DNA of 64,000 nucleotides from Metabacillus litoralis (GCF_020524045.1 NZ_JAIVKL010000001.1:372001-436000), one strand, 5' to 3'. Positions 56,079 to 64,000 are shown, counted from the stretch's first letter. Made by a program: numbers and translations. Notes: generated from the sequence alone by a model not told the origin.

Positions 56079-56847
56079 AGTTAATTCCTTTATCAAAAGT
56101 ATAAGACCCATCCTCATTAAGTATCGCTTCATTCACTCTTTCAACAAAGATATCTAACAAAATTGGATGTGGCCCAAGATAAGAACATACTTCAACTCTT
56201 CGGCTACCCCAATCATATTTCGCAATCGTTTCATCTACTTCTTTCTTAAGTAAGCCAGTAAAAATTAAGTATGGAATGACAAAAATCGATGTTTCACTAG
56301 ACTGAAAATATTCTTCAATACTTTGCGAAAATTTTGGTTCCGCTGCTGTTAAAAAGCATGTGTGAACTTTTTTAAGATTTGATTTAGATTGTAATCTATA
56401 AGAAATTTCATTTAAATCATTCACTACATCCATATCACTGCTACCTCTTCCAACTAAAACAGCGACTGATTCATCACTGATAGGTGATTTTTCATTCATT
56501 TTCTCAACAAGCATTTTAGTTAATCGATCATCAACACCAATTGGTTTACCATACGTAACCTCAACGTTTGGAAAATGAGCTGCAGCATGAACAACTTCTT
56601 CTGGTATATCACTTTTCGCATGTGCTGCCGTTAGAAGTAATAACGGAATAACTGCAATATGTGTTGCACCTTGCTCTACACAAGATCTGAACCCTTCATC
56701 AATAGAAGGCTCTGCTAATTCCAAAAAACACACCTCTTGTATAGGAGCATTAACTTTAGGTTTAACTAATTGAATAAATTCAACTGCTTCATCACGCGCC
56801 TTCGGAACACGACTTCCGTGGCATACATATAAAACGGCTTGTTTCAT
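56059..56847 (-). CDS. sirB: Sirohydrochlorin ferrochelatase SirB (YlnE)
   Basis: SirB inserts ferrous iron into sirohydrochlorin to give siroheme. The 262-residue protein has two CbiX-like halves. The first opens with AVLYVCHGSRVPKARDEAVEF, whose histidine (His10) is the expected catalytic residue, and has IAVIPLLLLTAAHAKSDIPEE with the second His. The second half has VAVLVGRGSSDMDVVNDL and IFVIPYLIFTGLLKKEVDE. The C-terminus trails into the sirC start. It overlaps sumT by 4 nt at the other end. Confidence 0.94.
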   Translation of the reverse strand: MKQAVLYVCHGSRVPKARDEAVEFIQLVKPKVNAPIQEVCFLELAEPSIDEGFRSCVEQGATHIAVIPLLLLTAAHAKSDIPEEVVHAAAHFPNVEVTYGKPIGVDDRLTKMLVEKMNEKSPISDESVAVLVGRGSSDMDVVNDLNEISYRLQSKSNLKKVHTCFLTAAEPKFSQSIEEYFQSSETSIFVIPYLIFTGLLKKEVDETIAKYDWGSRRVEVCSYLGPHPILLDIFVERVNEAILNEDGSYTFDKGINYAASSH

Positions 56848-57623
56848 AATACTAGAGCCTCACTTTGAGAATTATTTGAGATCATTTCTTCAAACCAACT
56901 CAGCTTTTCTCTTAAAGATACAACTTCACCAACAATGATCATACTTGGATTTGAAATTCCCTCTTGTTTTACACGGTCATTTATGTTTTCGAGTGTACCA
57001 ATAACTGTTTTTTGCTCATGAGTTGTTCCCCATTTGATAACAGCAACTGGTGTTTGTAGGTGTTTACCATGTTTAATTAGCTGAGTCTGAATATATGGTA
57101 AATTACTTATTCCCATGTAAATGGCTAAAGTATCTATTCCTTTTGCAAGTGATTCCCACTTAGTATGTTCGTCAATTCCTTCTCTGCGATGTCCTGTAAC
57201 AAAAGCAACACTACCACTTAAATCTCTATGCGTAACAGGAATACCTGCATATGCTGCTGCTGCAACTCCTGATGAAATACCTGGAACAATTTCATAGGGG
57301 ATGCTATTCAAGCTTAAGGCTTCAGCTTCTTCTCCCCCCCGTCCAAAAATAAACGGATCTCCACCTTTAAGCCTAGTAACAACTTTACCACTTTTAGCGT
57401 ACTTTACTAAAAAATGATTAATTGTTTCTTGCTTCATCGTATGATAGTTCGGTAGCTTTCCACAATAAACAAGTTCACACTCTTTCTTCGCATGCTTTAA
57501 AATCTCTTTATTTACTAAACGATCATATAAAATAACATCCGCTTTTTGTATGCATTTGAGTGCTTTTATCGTTAATAATTCCGGATCACCAGGGCCTGCT
57601 CCTACTAAATATACCTTTGCCAT
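56844..57623 (-). CDS. sumT: Uroporphyrinogen-III C-methyltransferase (SumT, YlnD)
   Basis: This enzyme methylates uroporphyrinogen III twice to give precorrin-2. The 259-residue protein shows KVYLVGAGPGDPELLTIKAL, VILYDRLVNKEIL, TRLKGGDPFIFGRGGEEA (about 80 to 97) and VPGISSGVAAAAYAGIPVTHR. These are signature regions of the SUMT family, together with IYMGISNLPYI further on. It is single-domain, with no uroporphyrinogen synthase attached. I chose the second of two adjacent ATG codons (57621-57623), giving MAKVYLV, behind GGGGGAGTAATG. A family B element lies 28 bp upstream and parts it from cysC. Confidence 0.95.
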   Translation of the reverse strand: MAKVYLVGAGPGDPELLTIKALKCIQKADVILYDRLVNKEILKHAKKECELVYCGKLPNYHTMKQETINHFLVKYAKSGKVVTRLKGGDPFIFGRGGEEAEALSLNSIPYEIVPGISSGVAAAAYAGIPVTHRDLSGSVAFVTGHRREGIDEHTKWESLAKGIDTLAIYMGISNLPYIQTQLIKHGKHLQTPVAVIKWGTTHEQKTVIGTLENINDRVKQEGISNPSMIIVGEVVSLREKLSWFEEMISNNSQSEALVL

Positions 57624-57651
57624 CATTACTCCCCCTTTCTTTTTACATAAG

Positions 57652-57813
57652 GCTGTTTTCGCAAACTTTGATGCTTTTAATTACTCCAAGCAAACAGCAC
57701 TTTATCAAGCATGGTGGCATCTTTTCTTAATGTAATAGTACTTATTATGCAATAAGAACAATGGTTAAACTGCAATATTAGGGCAATTAGCAACAATCTT
57801 TCAGAAAAGAGCC
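57652..57813 (-). mobile_element. Family B MITE-like element, 162 bp (copy 2)
   Basis: On the plus strand it runs from GGCTGTTTTCGCAAACTTTG to CAATCTTTCAGAAAAGAGCC, the reverse orientation of copies 1 and 3. It is flanked by perfect 8-bp direct repeats TTACATAA at 57644-57651 and 57814-57821. It lies upstream of sumT, between that gene and the cysC terminator. Confidence 0.9.
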
Positions 57814-57865
57814 TTACATAATCACTTTCCTTATCTTACATAATAACTCAATTAATTAGAAAAGT

Positions 57866-57892
57866 AGCAACCGGCTTTCATCACCGATTGCT
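57866..57892 (-). terminator. Terminator after cysC
   Basis: AGCAATCGG and CCGGTTGCT pair with one mismatch around a 9-nt loop. On the minus strand ACTTTTCT follows, and on the plus strand TATTTTTTC follows. It would reduce transcription from cysC into sumT-sirB-sirC. Confidence 0.65.
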
Positions 57893-57940
57893 TATTTTTT
57901 CAAAATCTATTTAGCTTTTCTAGGAATTTTCATTCCTAGA

Positions 57941-58543
57941 TCATTTATTAATTAACCCTTTATTGACAAGAAAATCTACGATAGATTTAACTGAATCCTC
58001 AACACTTTGACTTTCAGTATCTACTATTATAGTAGGATTTTCAGGTTCTTCATATGGAGAATCAATTCCTGTAAAATGTTTGATTTCATTGTTTCGTGCT
58101 TTTTTATATAATCCTTTAGGATCTCGGACTTCACATTCATCTAATGAACATTTAACATATACTTCAAAAAATTCATTTTCAGAAAGGATATCTTTCACTT
58201 GTTGTCGATCTTCACGGAATGGTGAGATAAATGCAGTTAAAACAATTTGACCGCTGTCAACAAATAATTTAGACACTTCTCCAATTCGACGGATATTTTC
58301 TTTACGGTCTTCATCAGTAAATCCTAAGTCATTGTTTAAGCCATGTCTAATATTATCTCCATCTAGTACATACGTTCCAATATTTTCTTCAAAAAGATAT
58401 CTGGCAAGTGCATTGGCTAATGTCGATTTACCTGAACCTGATAAACCAGTAAACCATAAAACATAGCTTTGATAATTGTTTTTCTTTCTTCTTTCTTCTT
58501 TTGTTACAGACGTATTATGCCATACAATATTATTAGTAGCCAT
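57941..58543 (-). CDS. cysC: Adenylylsulfate kinase CysC
   Basis: CysC phosphorylates adenylylsulfate (APS) to PAPS. The 200-residue protein has the P-loop [17 protein letters not shown] (about 30 to 46), [13 protein letters not shown] with the conserved aspartates, [26 protein letters not shown], and the C-terminal [10 protein letters not shown] and [19 protein letters not shown] lies upstream of the ATG at a rather long 13 nt. It is directly downstream of sat, which makes its substrate. A hairpin and a terminator follow the stop codon. Confidence 0.96.
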   Translation of the reverse strand: MATNNIVWHNTSVTKEERRKKNNYQSYVLWFTGLSGSGKSTLANALARYLFEENIGTYVLDGDNIRHGLNNDLGFTDEDRKENIRRIGEVSKLFVDSGQIVLTAFISPFREDRQQVKDILSENEFFEVYVKCSLDECEVRDPKGLYKKARNNEIKHFTGIDSPYEEPENPTIIVDTESQSVEDSVKSIVDFLVNKGLINK

Positions 58544-58561
58544 GAAATTTTTCCGACCTCC

Positions 58562-59701
58562 TTATGAATTTACTGTTTGTTTCATTCCTTTTATTAACAC
58601 TTCTACAACTTCTTTACGACTGAATGTACTCGGCGGTAACTCACCATTACGAAGCATTGCACGAACCTTTGTACCTGATAAAATAACTCTGTCTTCTTTA
58701 CCATGTGGACATGTTTTAGAAGATGCCATTGCCTCACATTTTGTGCAATAAAAACTATGTTCAAAGAATAAAGGAGAAATCCCTAATTCATCTGCAGTGA
58801 AGTTTGTGAATATTTTTTGTGCATCATATGTTCCATAGTAATCACCAACACCAGCATGATCTCTACCAACAATAAAATGGGTACAACCGTAATTTTTACG
58901 CACAAGTGCATGGAAGATAGCTTCTCTTGGACCAGCGTATCGCATAGCTGCCGGGAATACTGCAAGGTGAACTCGATCTTCAGGATAATAATTCTTTAGA
59001 AGTACTTCATAGCTTTCCATACGAATATCTGCCGGAATATCATCAGACTTCGTTTCTCCAACTAAAGGATTTAAGAACAAACCATCAACAGTTTCTAAAG
59101 CTGTTTTTTGAATATATTCATGTGCACGGTGAACAGGATTACGTGTTTGGAATCCAACAATTGTTTTCCAGTTAAGCTCCGCAAATTTTGCTCTTGATTC
59201 CTTTGGATCTAGATAATAATCTGCAAATTTCTTTTCAGGACGAGAGACAAGTTTTATTTCTCCACCTACGTAAACATCGCCACGTTCAAACATTTTTTTA
59301 ACTCCAGGATGTTCTAAGTCTTCTGTACGATAGACATTCAATGCTTCTTTTTTCTTATCTGGTGTAAAAATGTCAGATACTTTAACCGTACCATATGTAA
59401 CTCCTTTTGCTACAAGACGGACTTCATCACCAACAGTTAAACTTGAAGCCTTGTCTTCAGAAATAGGTAATGTAATTGGGATACTCCAAACTGCTCCATT
59501 TGATAACTTCATATTTTCAACAACAGACTCATAATCTTCTTTAGTTAAAAAGCCTTCTATAGGACTGTAAGCACCAATTGCAATTAATTCTAGATCACTT
59601 AAAGCAATTGCATCAAGTTCAATTTCTTTACTAATGTTAGAAACATCTTCACCTAAAGATAATTTTTGAATTAATGTTCCTCCGTGTGGCTGTAAGCTCA
59701 T
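58562..59701 (-). CDS. sat: Sulfate adenylyltransferase (ATP sulfurylase)
   Basis: Sat activates sulfate with ATP to form APS. The 379-residue homo-oligomeric type has [16 protein letters not shown] (about 192 to 207), with the HxxH nucleotide motif, and [17 protein letters not shown]. It also has [19 protein letters not shown] and the C-terminal [16 protein letters not shown] cysteines. The ATG is preceded by GGAGGATTTTAAAA. It lies 104 bp after cysP, with a hairpin in that gap, and 18 bp before cysC. Confidence 0.96.
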   Translation of the reverse strand: MSLQPHGGTLIQKLSLGEDVSNISKEIELDAIALSDLELIAIGAYSPIEGFLTKEDYESVVENMKLSNGAVWSIPITLPISEDKASSLTVGDEVRLVAKGVTYGTVKVSDIFTPDKKKEALNVYRTEDLEHPGVKKMFERGDVYVGGEIKLVSRPEKKFADYYLDPKESRAKFAELNWKTIVGFQTRNPVHRAHEYIQKTALETVDGLFLNPLVGETKSDDIPADIRMESYEVLLKNYYPEDRVHLAVFPAAMRYAGPREAIFHALVRKNYGCTHFIVGRDHAGVGDYYGTYDAQKIFTNFTADELGISPLFFEHSFYCTKCEAMASSKTCPHGKEDRVILSGTKVRAMLRNGELPPSTFSRKEVVEVLIKGMKQTVNS

Positions 59702-59728
59702 TTTTAAAATCCTCCAATTTATATAATA

Positions 59729-59758
59729 GTGAAAATCTAAGCTTTTGGGCTTTTCACT
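59729..59758 (-). other. Hairpin between cysP and sat
   Basis: AGTGAAAA and TTTTCACT form an 8-bp stem, extended inside by AGCCC-type partial pairing with loop residues. No T run follows on the minus strand (ATTATATAAATT). It is more likely an mRNA processing or stability element than a terminator. Confidence 0.4.
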
Positions 59759-59805
59759 TTACCCAGTAAGTTCTAAATCATCCATTTCTTTCGAAAACAA
59801 TGACT

Positions 59806-60873
59806 TTAAATTCCTCCACCCTCTTCATGCACTGTTCGTCTTTCCAGTTTACTTGCTTTCATTAAGCTAAGAGCTCCAATTGTAGCTAGTAGCAAACTTA
59901 TTAAGACGAAAATTGTATAAAAATCACTTTCAATAAATAGCTTCACTAAGAAATATGACATCGAAAGCGATACAAGTGGTGAGATTAACCATACCATTAA
60001 CATCTTTTTAACAATCTTTTGTTGCAAAACAGTTTTACCTGACTTTGCTATTCCAATTCCAAGAATTGAGGATGTTGTAATCTGAGTTAAAGGAACTGGA
60101 ATACCAAACACGGATGCAATAATAACAAGTGTAGCACCAGTACTAGAAATAAGTATTCCTTCAATTTTGGAGAAACTAGTAATTTTCTTACCATTAGTCT
60201 CAAGAACTCTTCTTCCTAGAAATAATGCTCCCAATGCGACAAAAGCCCCTCCGATAAAGGTACCTTTTGATACAGTGATAATTCCAGCACTTACTAATGG
60301 TCCAACAGCATTGGCAACATTATTCATACCAGCTGAAAATGCTTCAAAGAATCCAGCAAAAATTAACAACCAAGTAATGATTTTACCTTCAAAAGCATAC
60401 TTTTCGGATAATTTAAAATAATGAAATATCTTTATAAAAAGAAATGCAATAGCAAAAGCTACGATTGGTACAATTACCCAAAACATGACAATCCATAGAA
60501 GACTGTTAACATATAGAGCTTGAAAAGCGATTCCAACCCCAACAACTGAACCCACTGTAACCTCACTTGTTGAAAGAGGTATACCTAATAAATTTGATAA
60601 GAAAAGAGAAAAGGTTGCTGAGAATAAGATAATCACAACAATTTTTATTGAGATAAATGAAGAAGGAATAATCCCACCACTGATCGTTTTGACAACCTCT
60701 CCTCCACCAATTGCTGCACCAAGTATAACCCCTATTCCACATAAAATTAATGCATTTCTGGGTTGTTTAATTGCCCCAGCTCCATAGGCAACACCCATAG
60801 AAGCAGCTGCGCCACTAGCTCCAATATTCATAGCAAAGAAGAAGCTAATGACAATCGCGATAATTTCTAACAT
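59806..60873 (-). CDS. cysP: Sulfate permease CysP (PiT family)
   Basis: CysP is a sulfate transporter of the inorganic phosphate transporter (PiT) family, as shown for B. subtilis YlnA. The 355-residue protein has about ten membrane helices. The N-terminal half has FFFAMNIGASGAAASMGVAYG. The C-terminal half has the equivalent AGMNNVANAVGPLVSAG, a PiT signature (GANDVANAVGP in phosphate carriers) with altered residues that may go with sulfate. The start has TAGGAGGAAACTAAAAG. It lies 14 bp after cysH in the sulfate operon. Confidence 0.93.
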   Translation of the reverse strand: MLEIIAIVISFFFAMNIGASGAAASMGVAYGAGAIKQPRNALILCGIGVILGAAIGGGEVVKTISGGIIPSSFISIKIVVIILFSATFSLFLSNLLGIPLSTSEVTVGSVVGVGIAFQALYVNSLLWIVMFWVIVPIVAFAIAFLFIKIFHYFKLSEKYAFEGKIITWLLIFAGFFEAFSAGMNNVANAVGPLVSAGIITVSKGTFIGGAFVALGALFLGRRVLETNGKKITSFSKIEGILISSTGATLVIIASVFGIPVPLTQITTSSILGIGIAKSGKTVLQQKIVKKMLMVWLISPLVSLSMSYFLVKLFIESDFYTIFVLISLLLATIGALSLMKASKLERRTVHEEGGGI

Positions 60874-60887
60874 CTTTTAGTTTCCTC

Positions 60888-61589
60888 CTATTGATGGAGG
60901 CCGCATTCTGTTTTCATTTGCCCTGACCATCTACCAGATCTTAAATCATCTTCATTAAATGCAGGTTTTGTGCAATGAAAACAACCGATACTTGGATATC
61001 CTCTGTCATGAAGTGGATTATAGATTAAGTCATTTTTATGAACATATCTCCATACATCCTTCCATGTCCAATGAATAAGTGGGCAAATCTTTACCGAATG
61101 AAAGCGTTCATCCTTGTTAATAAAATTAACGTTTTTTCTAGTTTCAGATTGTTCACGTCTAAGACCTGAAATCCATGCAGTAGCTCCATTTAATGTTTCT
61201 TCTAATGGAATAATTTTTCGGATGTTACAGCATTTGTTCGGCTCTCTTTCCCAGAGCTTATCACCATGTTGAGCAGCCTGCTCTTCTAATGTAAGCTTTG
61301 GCTTTTTCAACTCAATATTTAAAGACGGATATTTTTCTTTTACTTTGTCAATTAGCTCATATGTTTCCTTAAAGTGAACATCAGTATCTAAGAAAACAAT
61401 TTTTGCATCTGACTTTATTTTTGAAATTAGATCAATAAGGACAATCCCCTCAATACCAAAGCTACATGCATAAACAACATCATCACCATAATGGTCATAT
61501 GCCCATTTTATTACATTTAAAGCACCACGATAGGTTTCATCAGTTTCAAAATCATCTTTAGGTTCAACCCAATTTTGATAAGTAAGCAT
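60888..61589 (-). CDS. cysH: Phosphoadenylyl/adenylyl-sulfate reductase CysH
   Basis: CysH reduces activated sulfate to sulfite using thioredoxin. The 233-residue protein has the substrate loop [16 protein letters not shown] and [14 protein letters not shown]. It has two cysteine pairs, KCCNIRK and GCFHCTKP, which bind a [4Fe-4S] cluster in APS-type reductases, and the C-terminal catalytic cysteine in ECGLH. The cluster cysteines mean it may use APS directly, as reported for B. subtilis, although cysC is also present. AAGAGGTGTAGCAG precedes the ATG. It is the first gene of the operon, with a leader of about 195 nt. Confidence 0.95.
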   Translation of the reverse strand: MLTYQNWVEPKDDFETDETYRGALNVIKWAYDHYGDDVVYACSFGIEGIVLIDLISKIKSDAKIVFLDTDVHFKETYELIDKVKEKYPSLNIELKKPKLTLEEQAAQHGDKLWEREPNKCCNIRKIIPLEETLNGATAWISGLRREQSETRKNVNFINKDERFHSVKICPLIHWTWKDVWRYVHKNDLIYNPLHDRGYPSIGCFHCTKPAFNEDDLRSGRWSGQMKTECGLHQ

Positions 61590-61792
61590 TCTGCTACACC
61601 TCTTTCAATCTATTGTACAAAATAAAAACCCTTTATTCTTACATAAATAGTCGGGATTATAATCAAAACCAAGTATTATAATATGATTTATTTTATGAAC
61701 GAAACTTAGATTTTGTTCATTTCTTCCTATATTTCTTATAATCAAGCCTATTATCCATTTCCAATCCATGAAAATATTATACTATTGACAAA

Positions 61793-61820
61793 ATTTTAAC
61801 ACATATACCCTAAAAGTCAA
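61793..61820 (-). promoter_or_regulatory. Candidate sigma-A promoter of the cysH operon
   Basis: On the minus strand TTGACT (61815-61820) and TAAAAT (61793-61798) are spaced 16 bp. It lies about 205 bp upstream of cysH. A second, weaker candidate closer to the gene uses TTCGTT and a perfect TATAAT at 17-bp spacing (around 61675-61705). Both are preceded or followed by AT-rich dyads that could hold a CymR-type site, but I cannot assign one. Confidence 0.45.
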
Positions 61821-61967
61821 CCCGAGTTTACTGATAGGATTAATATTTTTTTAATCTAATTTAACTTTATCATAGAATTTTTCATCAAAAAAATAACAAG
61901 ACAACTTTTTGAAAGGACATTGAGATTAAATTAAACAGAAGATTAGCTACATTTCGTTTTATTAAAA

Positions 61968-62129
61968 GGCTCTTTTCTGAATGATTGTTGCTATGTAACC
62001 AAAATTTAAAGTGAAAACAGTGTTTTTTCACTCTAAGGGTACTATTTTATGAAGAAAAGATGCCGCTAAACTTAATACAAAGTTCATTGCTTCGGGAATT
62101 TAAAAGCAACAAAGTTTGCGAAAACAACC
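61968..62129 (+). mobile_element. Family B MITE-like element, 162 bp (copy 3)
   Basis: It runs from GGCTCTTTTCTGAATGATTG to CAAAGTTTGCGAAAACAACC, in the same orientation as copy 1 and closely similar to it inside (TGCTATGTAACCAAAAT, AAACAGTGTT, CTATTTTATGAAGAAAAG). Flanks TATTAAAA (61960-61967) and TCTTAAAA (62130-62137) match at 7 of 8 positions. Confidence 0.85.
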
Positions 62130-62273
62130 TCTTAAAAATATTATTTAAATCACTAGTTACATTTGATCATTTAAAACCAACAAAATCACATTGATTTTAA
62201 GTTCTTCGTATAAAACATATTTTAAACAGAGAAACATATATTAATAGTATGTATTATTTGGAGGAGATCTATA

Positions 62274-62549
62274 ATGTTATCCATTCTAGTTAATATAATC
62301 ATTATCTTTTTAAGCTTTTACTTTTTTTGCTTATGTAGTGCTCATGTTTTTATGTACAAGCCAGATCTTCAGTACTTAGAACATATGAAGAAACACCCTG
62401 TTACATTTCTTTTTTCTATTTTAGGCATCTTTGCTTTTTATTTATTAAAGAAACTAAAGCTTTCAGATCAATGGATATACCCTGCTTATGTTGGGTTATT
62501 TTTAATCCTATCAACTACCTCATTTATTGTGATGGTTTCTTCTATATAA
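62274..62549 (+). CDS. Small membrane protein, 91 residues, unknown function
   Basis: The frame has a strong ribosome binding site (TTTGGAGGAGATCTATA) and ends before a good bidirectional terminator, so I take it as a real gene. The product has three hydrophobic segments: LVNIIIIFLSFYFFCLCSA (about 5 to 23), VTFLFSILGIFAFYLL (about 43 to 58) and WIYPAYVGLFLILSTTSFIV (about 67 to 86). Short charged loops lie between them (HMKKHP, KKLKLSD). I do not recognise the family and see no functional motif. It stands on the plus strand between cysH and pyrE, which are neighbours in B. subtilis, and is flanked on both sides by family B elements. A function linked to either pathway would be speculation. 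Confidence 0.7.
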   Translation: MLSILVNIIIIFLSFYFFCLCSAHVFMYKPDLQYLEHMKKHPVTFLFSILGIFAFYLLKKLKLSDQWIYPAYVGLFLILSTTSFIVMVSSI

Positions 62550-62659
62550 GATATTTGTTTTATAAAATTAGCTTATATCAGGATTCACAGCTCCAGTTAA
62601 TCAAAACCCTTTTGTTCCTATTCCTCAATGATTTAGCCGTTGAATCTATAAAGCAACGA

Positions 62660-62709
62660 AAAAATAGCAAAAAGCAACTGATACCTTTACAGTTTGCTTT
62701 TTGCTATTT
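62660..62709. terminator. Bidirectional terminator between the small membrane gene and pyrE
   Basis: AATAGCAAAAAGCAACTG (62663-62680) and CAGTTTGCTTTTTGCTATT (62690-62708) pair over 18 bp with one bulge, around a 9-nt loop. The minus strand continues with TTTTTTCG and the plus strand with TATTGCTTT. It probably ended the pyr operon before the family B insertion, which now lies between it and pyrE. Confidence 0.85.
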
Positions 62710-62723
62710 ATTGCTTTAATTAT

Positions 62724-62883
62724 GGCTGTTTTCGTAAATTGTTGATTTTAGGAAATTGGAGGAAACAGCACTGTAAATAGTATAGTGGCATCTTTTCTTC
62801 TTAGAAATCGTATTTTTTTGCATTAAAACATTGTTTCTAACAGATAATAAGATCATTTAGCAACAATCTTTCAGAAAAGAGCC
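62724..62883 (-). mobile_element. Family B MITE-like element, 160 bp (copy 4)
   Basis: On the plus strand it runs from GGCTGTTTTCGTAAATTG to CAATCTTTCAGAAAAGAGCC, like copy 2. It is flanked by perfect 8-bp direct repeats TTAATTAT at 62716-62723 and 62884-62891. The right-hand repeat comprises the last codons and the stop of pyrE. Confidence 0.9.
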
Positions 62884-63516
62884 TTAATTATTTAACCAAT
62901 CTTCGTTAGATGGATTTTGCCTCCACATTTTTAACTTCTTTATATCATCGTCACTAACATATCCTTCTTTTGCAGCTACTTCTATTAACGTATCATAATC
63001 ACATAATGATTTTGATTCTACATTTGCCTCAGTTAGCTTTTCTTCACCAACTGATAAACCATAAGTAAAGATTGACACGATGCCAAGAACTTCACATCCA
63101 GAAGCTCTAAGTGCCTCAACAGCTGTAATTGCACTTCCTCCTGTTGAAATTAAATCTTCGACAACAACAACCTTATGATTCTCAAGAACTTGTCCTTCAA
63201 TTTGATTTCCTTTACCATGTCCCTTTGCTTTGCTACGAACATAGCACATAGGTAAGTTCAATTTATCACTTACCCATGCTGCATGTGGTATACCAGCAGT
63301 AGCAGTACCTGCAATCACGTCTACTTCTGGGTAGTGTTCTTTAATCAAATTTGATAGACCTTCTGCAATTTTTGTTCTTATTTCAGGAAAGGATAATGTT
63401 AAGCGATTATCACAATAAATTGGAGATTTCATTCCACTAGACCATGTAAATGGTTCATTTGGTTGGAGATAGACAGCCTTAATTTCTAGTAAATGTTTTG
63501 CTATTGTTGCTTTCAT
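62884..63516 (-). CDS. pyrE: Orotate phosphoribosyltransferase
   Basis: PyrE transfers a phosphoribosyl group from PRPP to orotate in pyrimidine synthesis. The 210-residue protein has [36 protein letters not shown] and the PRPP motif [21 protein letters not shown] (about 114 to 134). The start is the ATG at 63514-63516, which overlaps the pyrF stop by 4 nt (ATGA). An in-frame start 18 bp upstream would lie inside pyrF. The stop codon TAA lies in the 8-bp duplication made by family B copy 4. Confidence 0.96.
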   Translation of the reverse strand: MKATIAKHLLEIKAVYLQPNEPFTWSSGMKSPIYCDNRLTLSFPEIRTKIAEGLSNLIKEHYPEVDVIAGTATAGIPHAAWVSDKLNLPMCYVRSKAKGHGKGNQIEGQVLENHKVVVVEDLISTGGSAITAVEALRASGCEVLGIVSIFTYGLSVGEEKLTEANVESKSLCDYDTLIEVAAKEGYVSDDDIKKLKMWRQNPSNEDWLNN

Positions 63517-64000
63517 ACTTCTATACCCTCCCAAGATTTCTTTACAAGTAAGTATGCTTCATATGGATTTTGTTGTTTAGTAATGCTTCTACCAACTACA
63601 ATCATCGTAGATCCGAGCTCACGTGCTTGCTCTGGAGTTGCGATCCTTGTTTGATCGTCTGCGGAATCCTCAATCATTCTAATACCAGGCGTAACAGTAA
63701 TGAATGAATTTCCAAGCGCTTCATTTAACTCCACAACCTCATGTGTTGAACATACAACACCATCTAAGCCGCTTTCTTTAGCCATTGTTGCATAATGAAG
63801 AACCGTCTCTTTAAGATTTTTCTTTATTAAAAGTTCGTCTTGAACCATGTCTTCTGAAGTACTTGTCAGCTGAGTAACTGCGATACAAGTAGGACGTTTC
63901 TTACCAGCCGGTGTACCTTCTATTAAGCCCTCTATTGCTGCTGTCATCATCTTTTTCCCACCTGCAGCATGAACATTCACTAGATCTACATCAAGCTTTG
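63513..64000 (-). CDS. pyrF: Orotidine 5'-phosphate decarboxylase, C-terminal part only
   Basis: PyrF makes UMP from OMP, the last step of the pathway. The window holds about 161 C-terminal residues and the frame continues past the right edge. The visible part starts [18 protein letters not shown], which carries the region after the catalytic lysine. It has [33 protein letters not shown] and [20 protein letters not shown], the conserved phosphate-binding end of the barrel. A GTG inside (63978-63980) is not the start. It overlaps pyrE by 4 nt. Confidence 0.96.
   Translation of the reverse strand, partial: KLDVDLVNVHAAGGKKMMTAAIEGLIEGTPAGKKRPTCIAVTQLTSTSEDMVQDELLIKKNLKETVLHYATMAKESGLDGVVCSTHEVVELNEALGNSFITVTPGIRMIEDSADDQTRIATPEQARELGSTMIVVGRSITKQQNPYEAYLLVKKSWEGIEV

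Larger units (their letters stand above)
57624..57940. other. 317-bp intergenic region between cysC and sumT
   Basis: It contains family B copy 2 with its target duplications (57644-57821), the cysC terminator (57866-57892) and a short perfect hairpin CTAGGAAT/ATTCCTAG (57920-57939) right after the cysC stop. No gene is seen. In B. subtilis the corresponding genes are in one operon without such a gap. Confidence 0.7.
61590..62273. other. 684-bp region between cysH and the small plus-strand gene
   Basis: It contains the cysH leader and promoter (61590-61820), AT-rich DNA with no visible gene (61821-61959), family B copy 3 with its flanks (61960-62137) and the upstream region of the 91-codon gene. 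I looked for an S-box (SAM riboswitch) on the minus strand of the cysH leader and did not find its conserved segments. Confidence 0.6.
62550..62883. other. 334-bp region between the small membrane gene and pyrE
   Basis: It holds the bidirectional terminator (62660-62709) and family B copy 4 (62724-62883), whose right-hand duplication lies within the pyrE stop region. No other gene or signal is seen. Confidence 0.7.

Noticed and set aside
61590-61800. SAM-I (S-box) riboswitch upstream of cysH
   Set aside because: Looked for on the minus strand; the conserved segments and an associated terminator are not present.

Overview
The window is a stretch of core chromosome from a low-GC, endospore-forming Bacillaceae species, a close relative of Bacillus subtilis or Metabacillus. 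This rests on the protein sequences, on the intact 26-codon sporulation gene spoVM, on AGGAGG-type ribosome binding sites, and on gene order. That order matches the B. subtilis trmFO-to-pyrF segment read backwards. Nearly everything is on the minus strand. The exceptions are rpmB, rqcH, an EamA transporter and one small membrane-protein gene.

Layout from left to right: trmFO (cut by the edge) and topA; dprA and the succinyl-CoA synthetase pair sucC-sucD; the ylqG-ylqH pair (FliK-like and FlhB-like), rnhB, rbgA and a signal peptidase; the ribosome and signal-recognition cluster ylxM-ffh-rpsP-khpA-ylqD-rimM-trmD-rplS; rnc, smc and ftsY; the fatty-acid and phospholipid operon fapR-plsX-fabD-fabG-acpP, with a FapR operator; recG, L-serine dehydratase, fakA and yloU; rpmB, spoVM, thiN, a small unknown gene, rpe, rsgA and the prkC-prpC signalling pair; rlmN-rsmB-fmt-def-priA-coaBC; rpoZ-gmk-remA-yloC; the calcium-type ATPase yloB; rqcH; a GNAT and EamA accessory pair; the sulfate assimilation and siroheme operon cysH-cysP-sat-cysC-sumT-sirB-sirC; and pyrE and pyrF (cut by the edge).

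The part that ordinary annotation would miss is in the intergenic DNA. Two families of short non-coding elements lie between the conserved genes. Family B is about 160 bp, with four copies between 55.4 and 62.9 kb. Family A is about 170 to 260 bp, with three recognisable copies and one decayed copy. Both begin and end with GGCT-type inverted repeats. In both, the copies are flanked by 8-bp direct repeats, three of them perfect and most others with one mismatch. They look like MITEs moved by a transposase that makes 8-bp duplications, such as the ISL3 family. No transposase gene is present in the window. One copy sits exactly on the stop codon of pyrE, and one interrupts the rnc-smc neighbourhood and carries a nested hairpin insertion.

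Other points are an rnc 5' region with a 22-bp hairpin, a recG terminator whose arm doubles as the -35 box of fapR, an L19-type leader, a cysH leader with no visible S-box, and an 86-nt composite hairpin after rpoZ. No tRNA, rRNA, CRISPR array, prophage or complete insertion sequence was seen.
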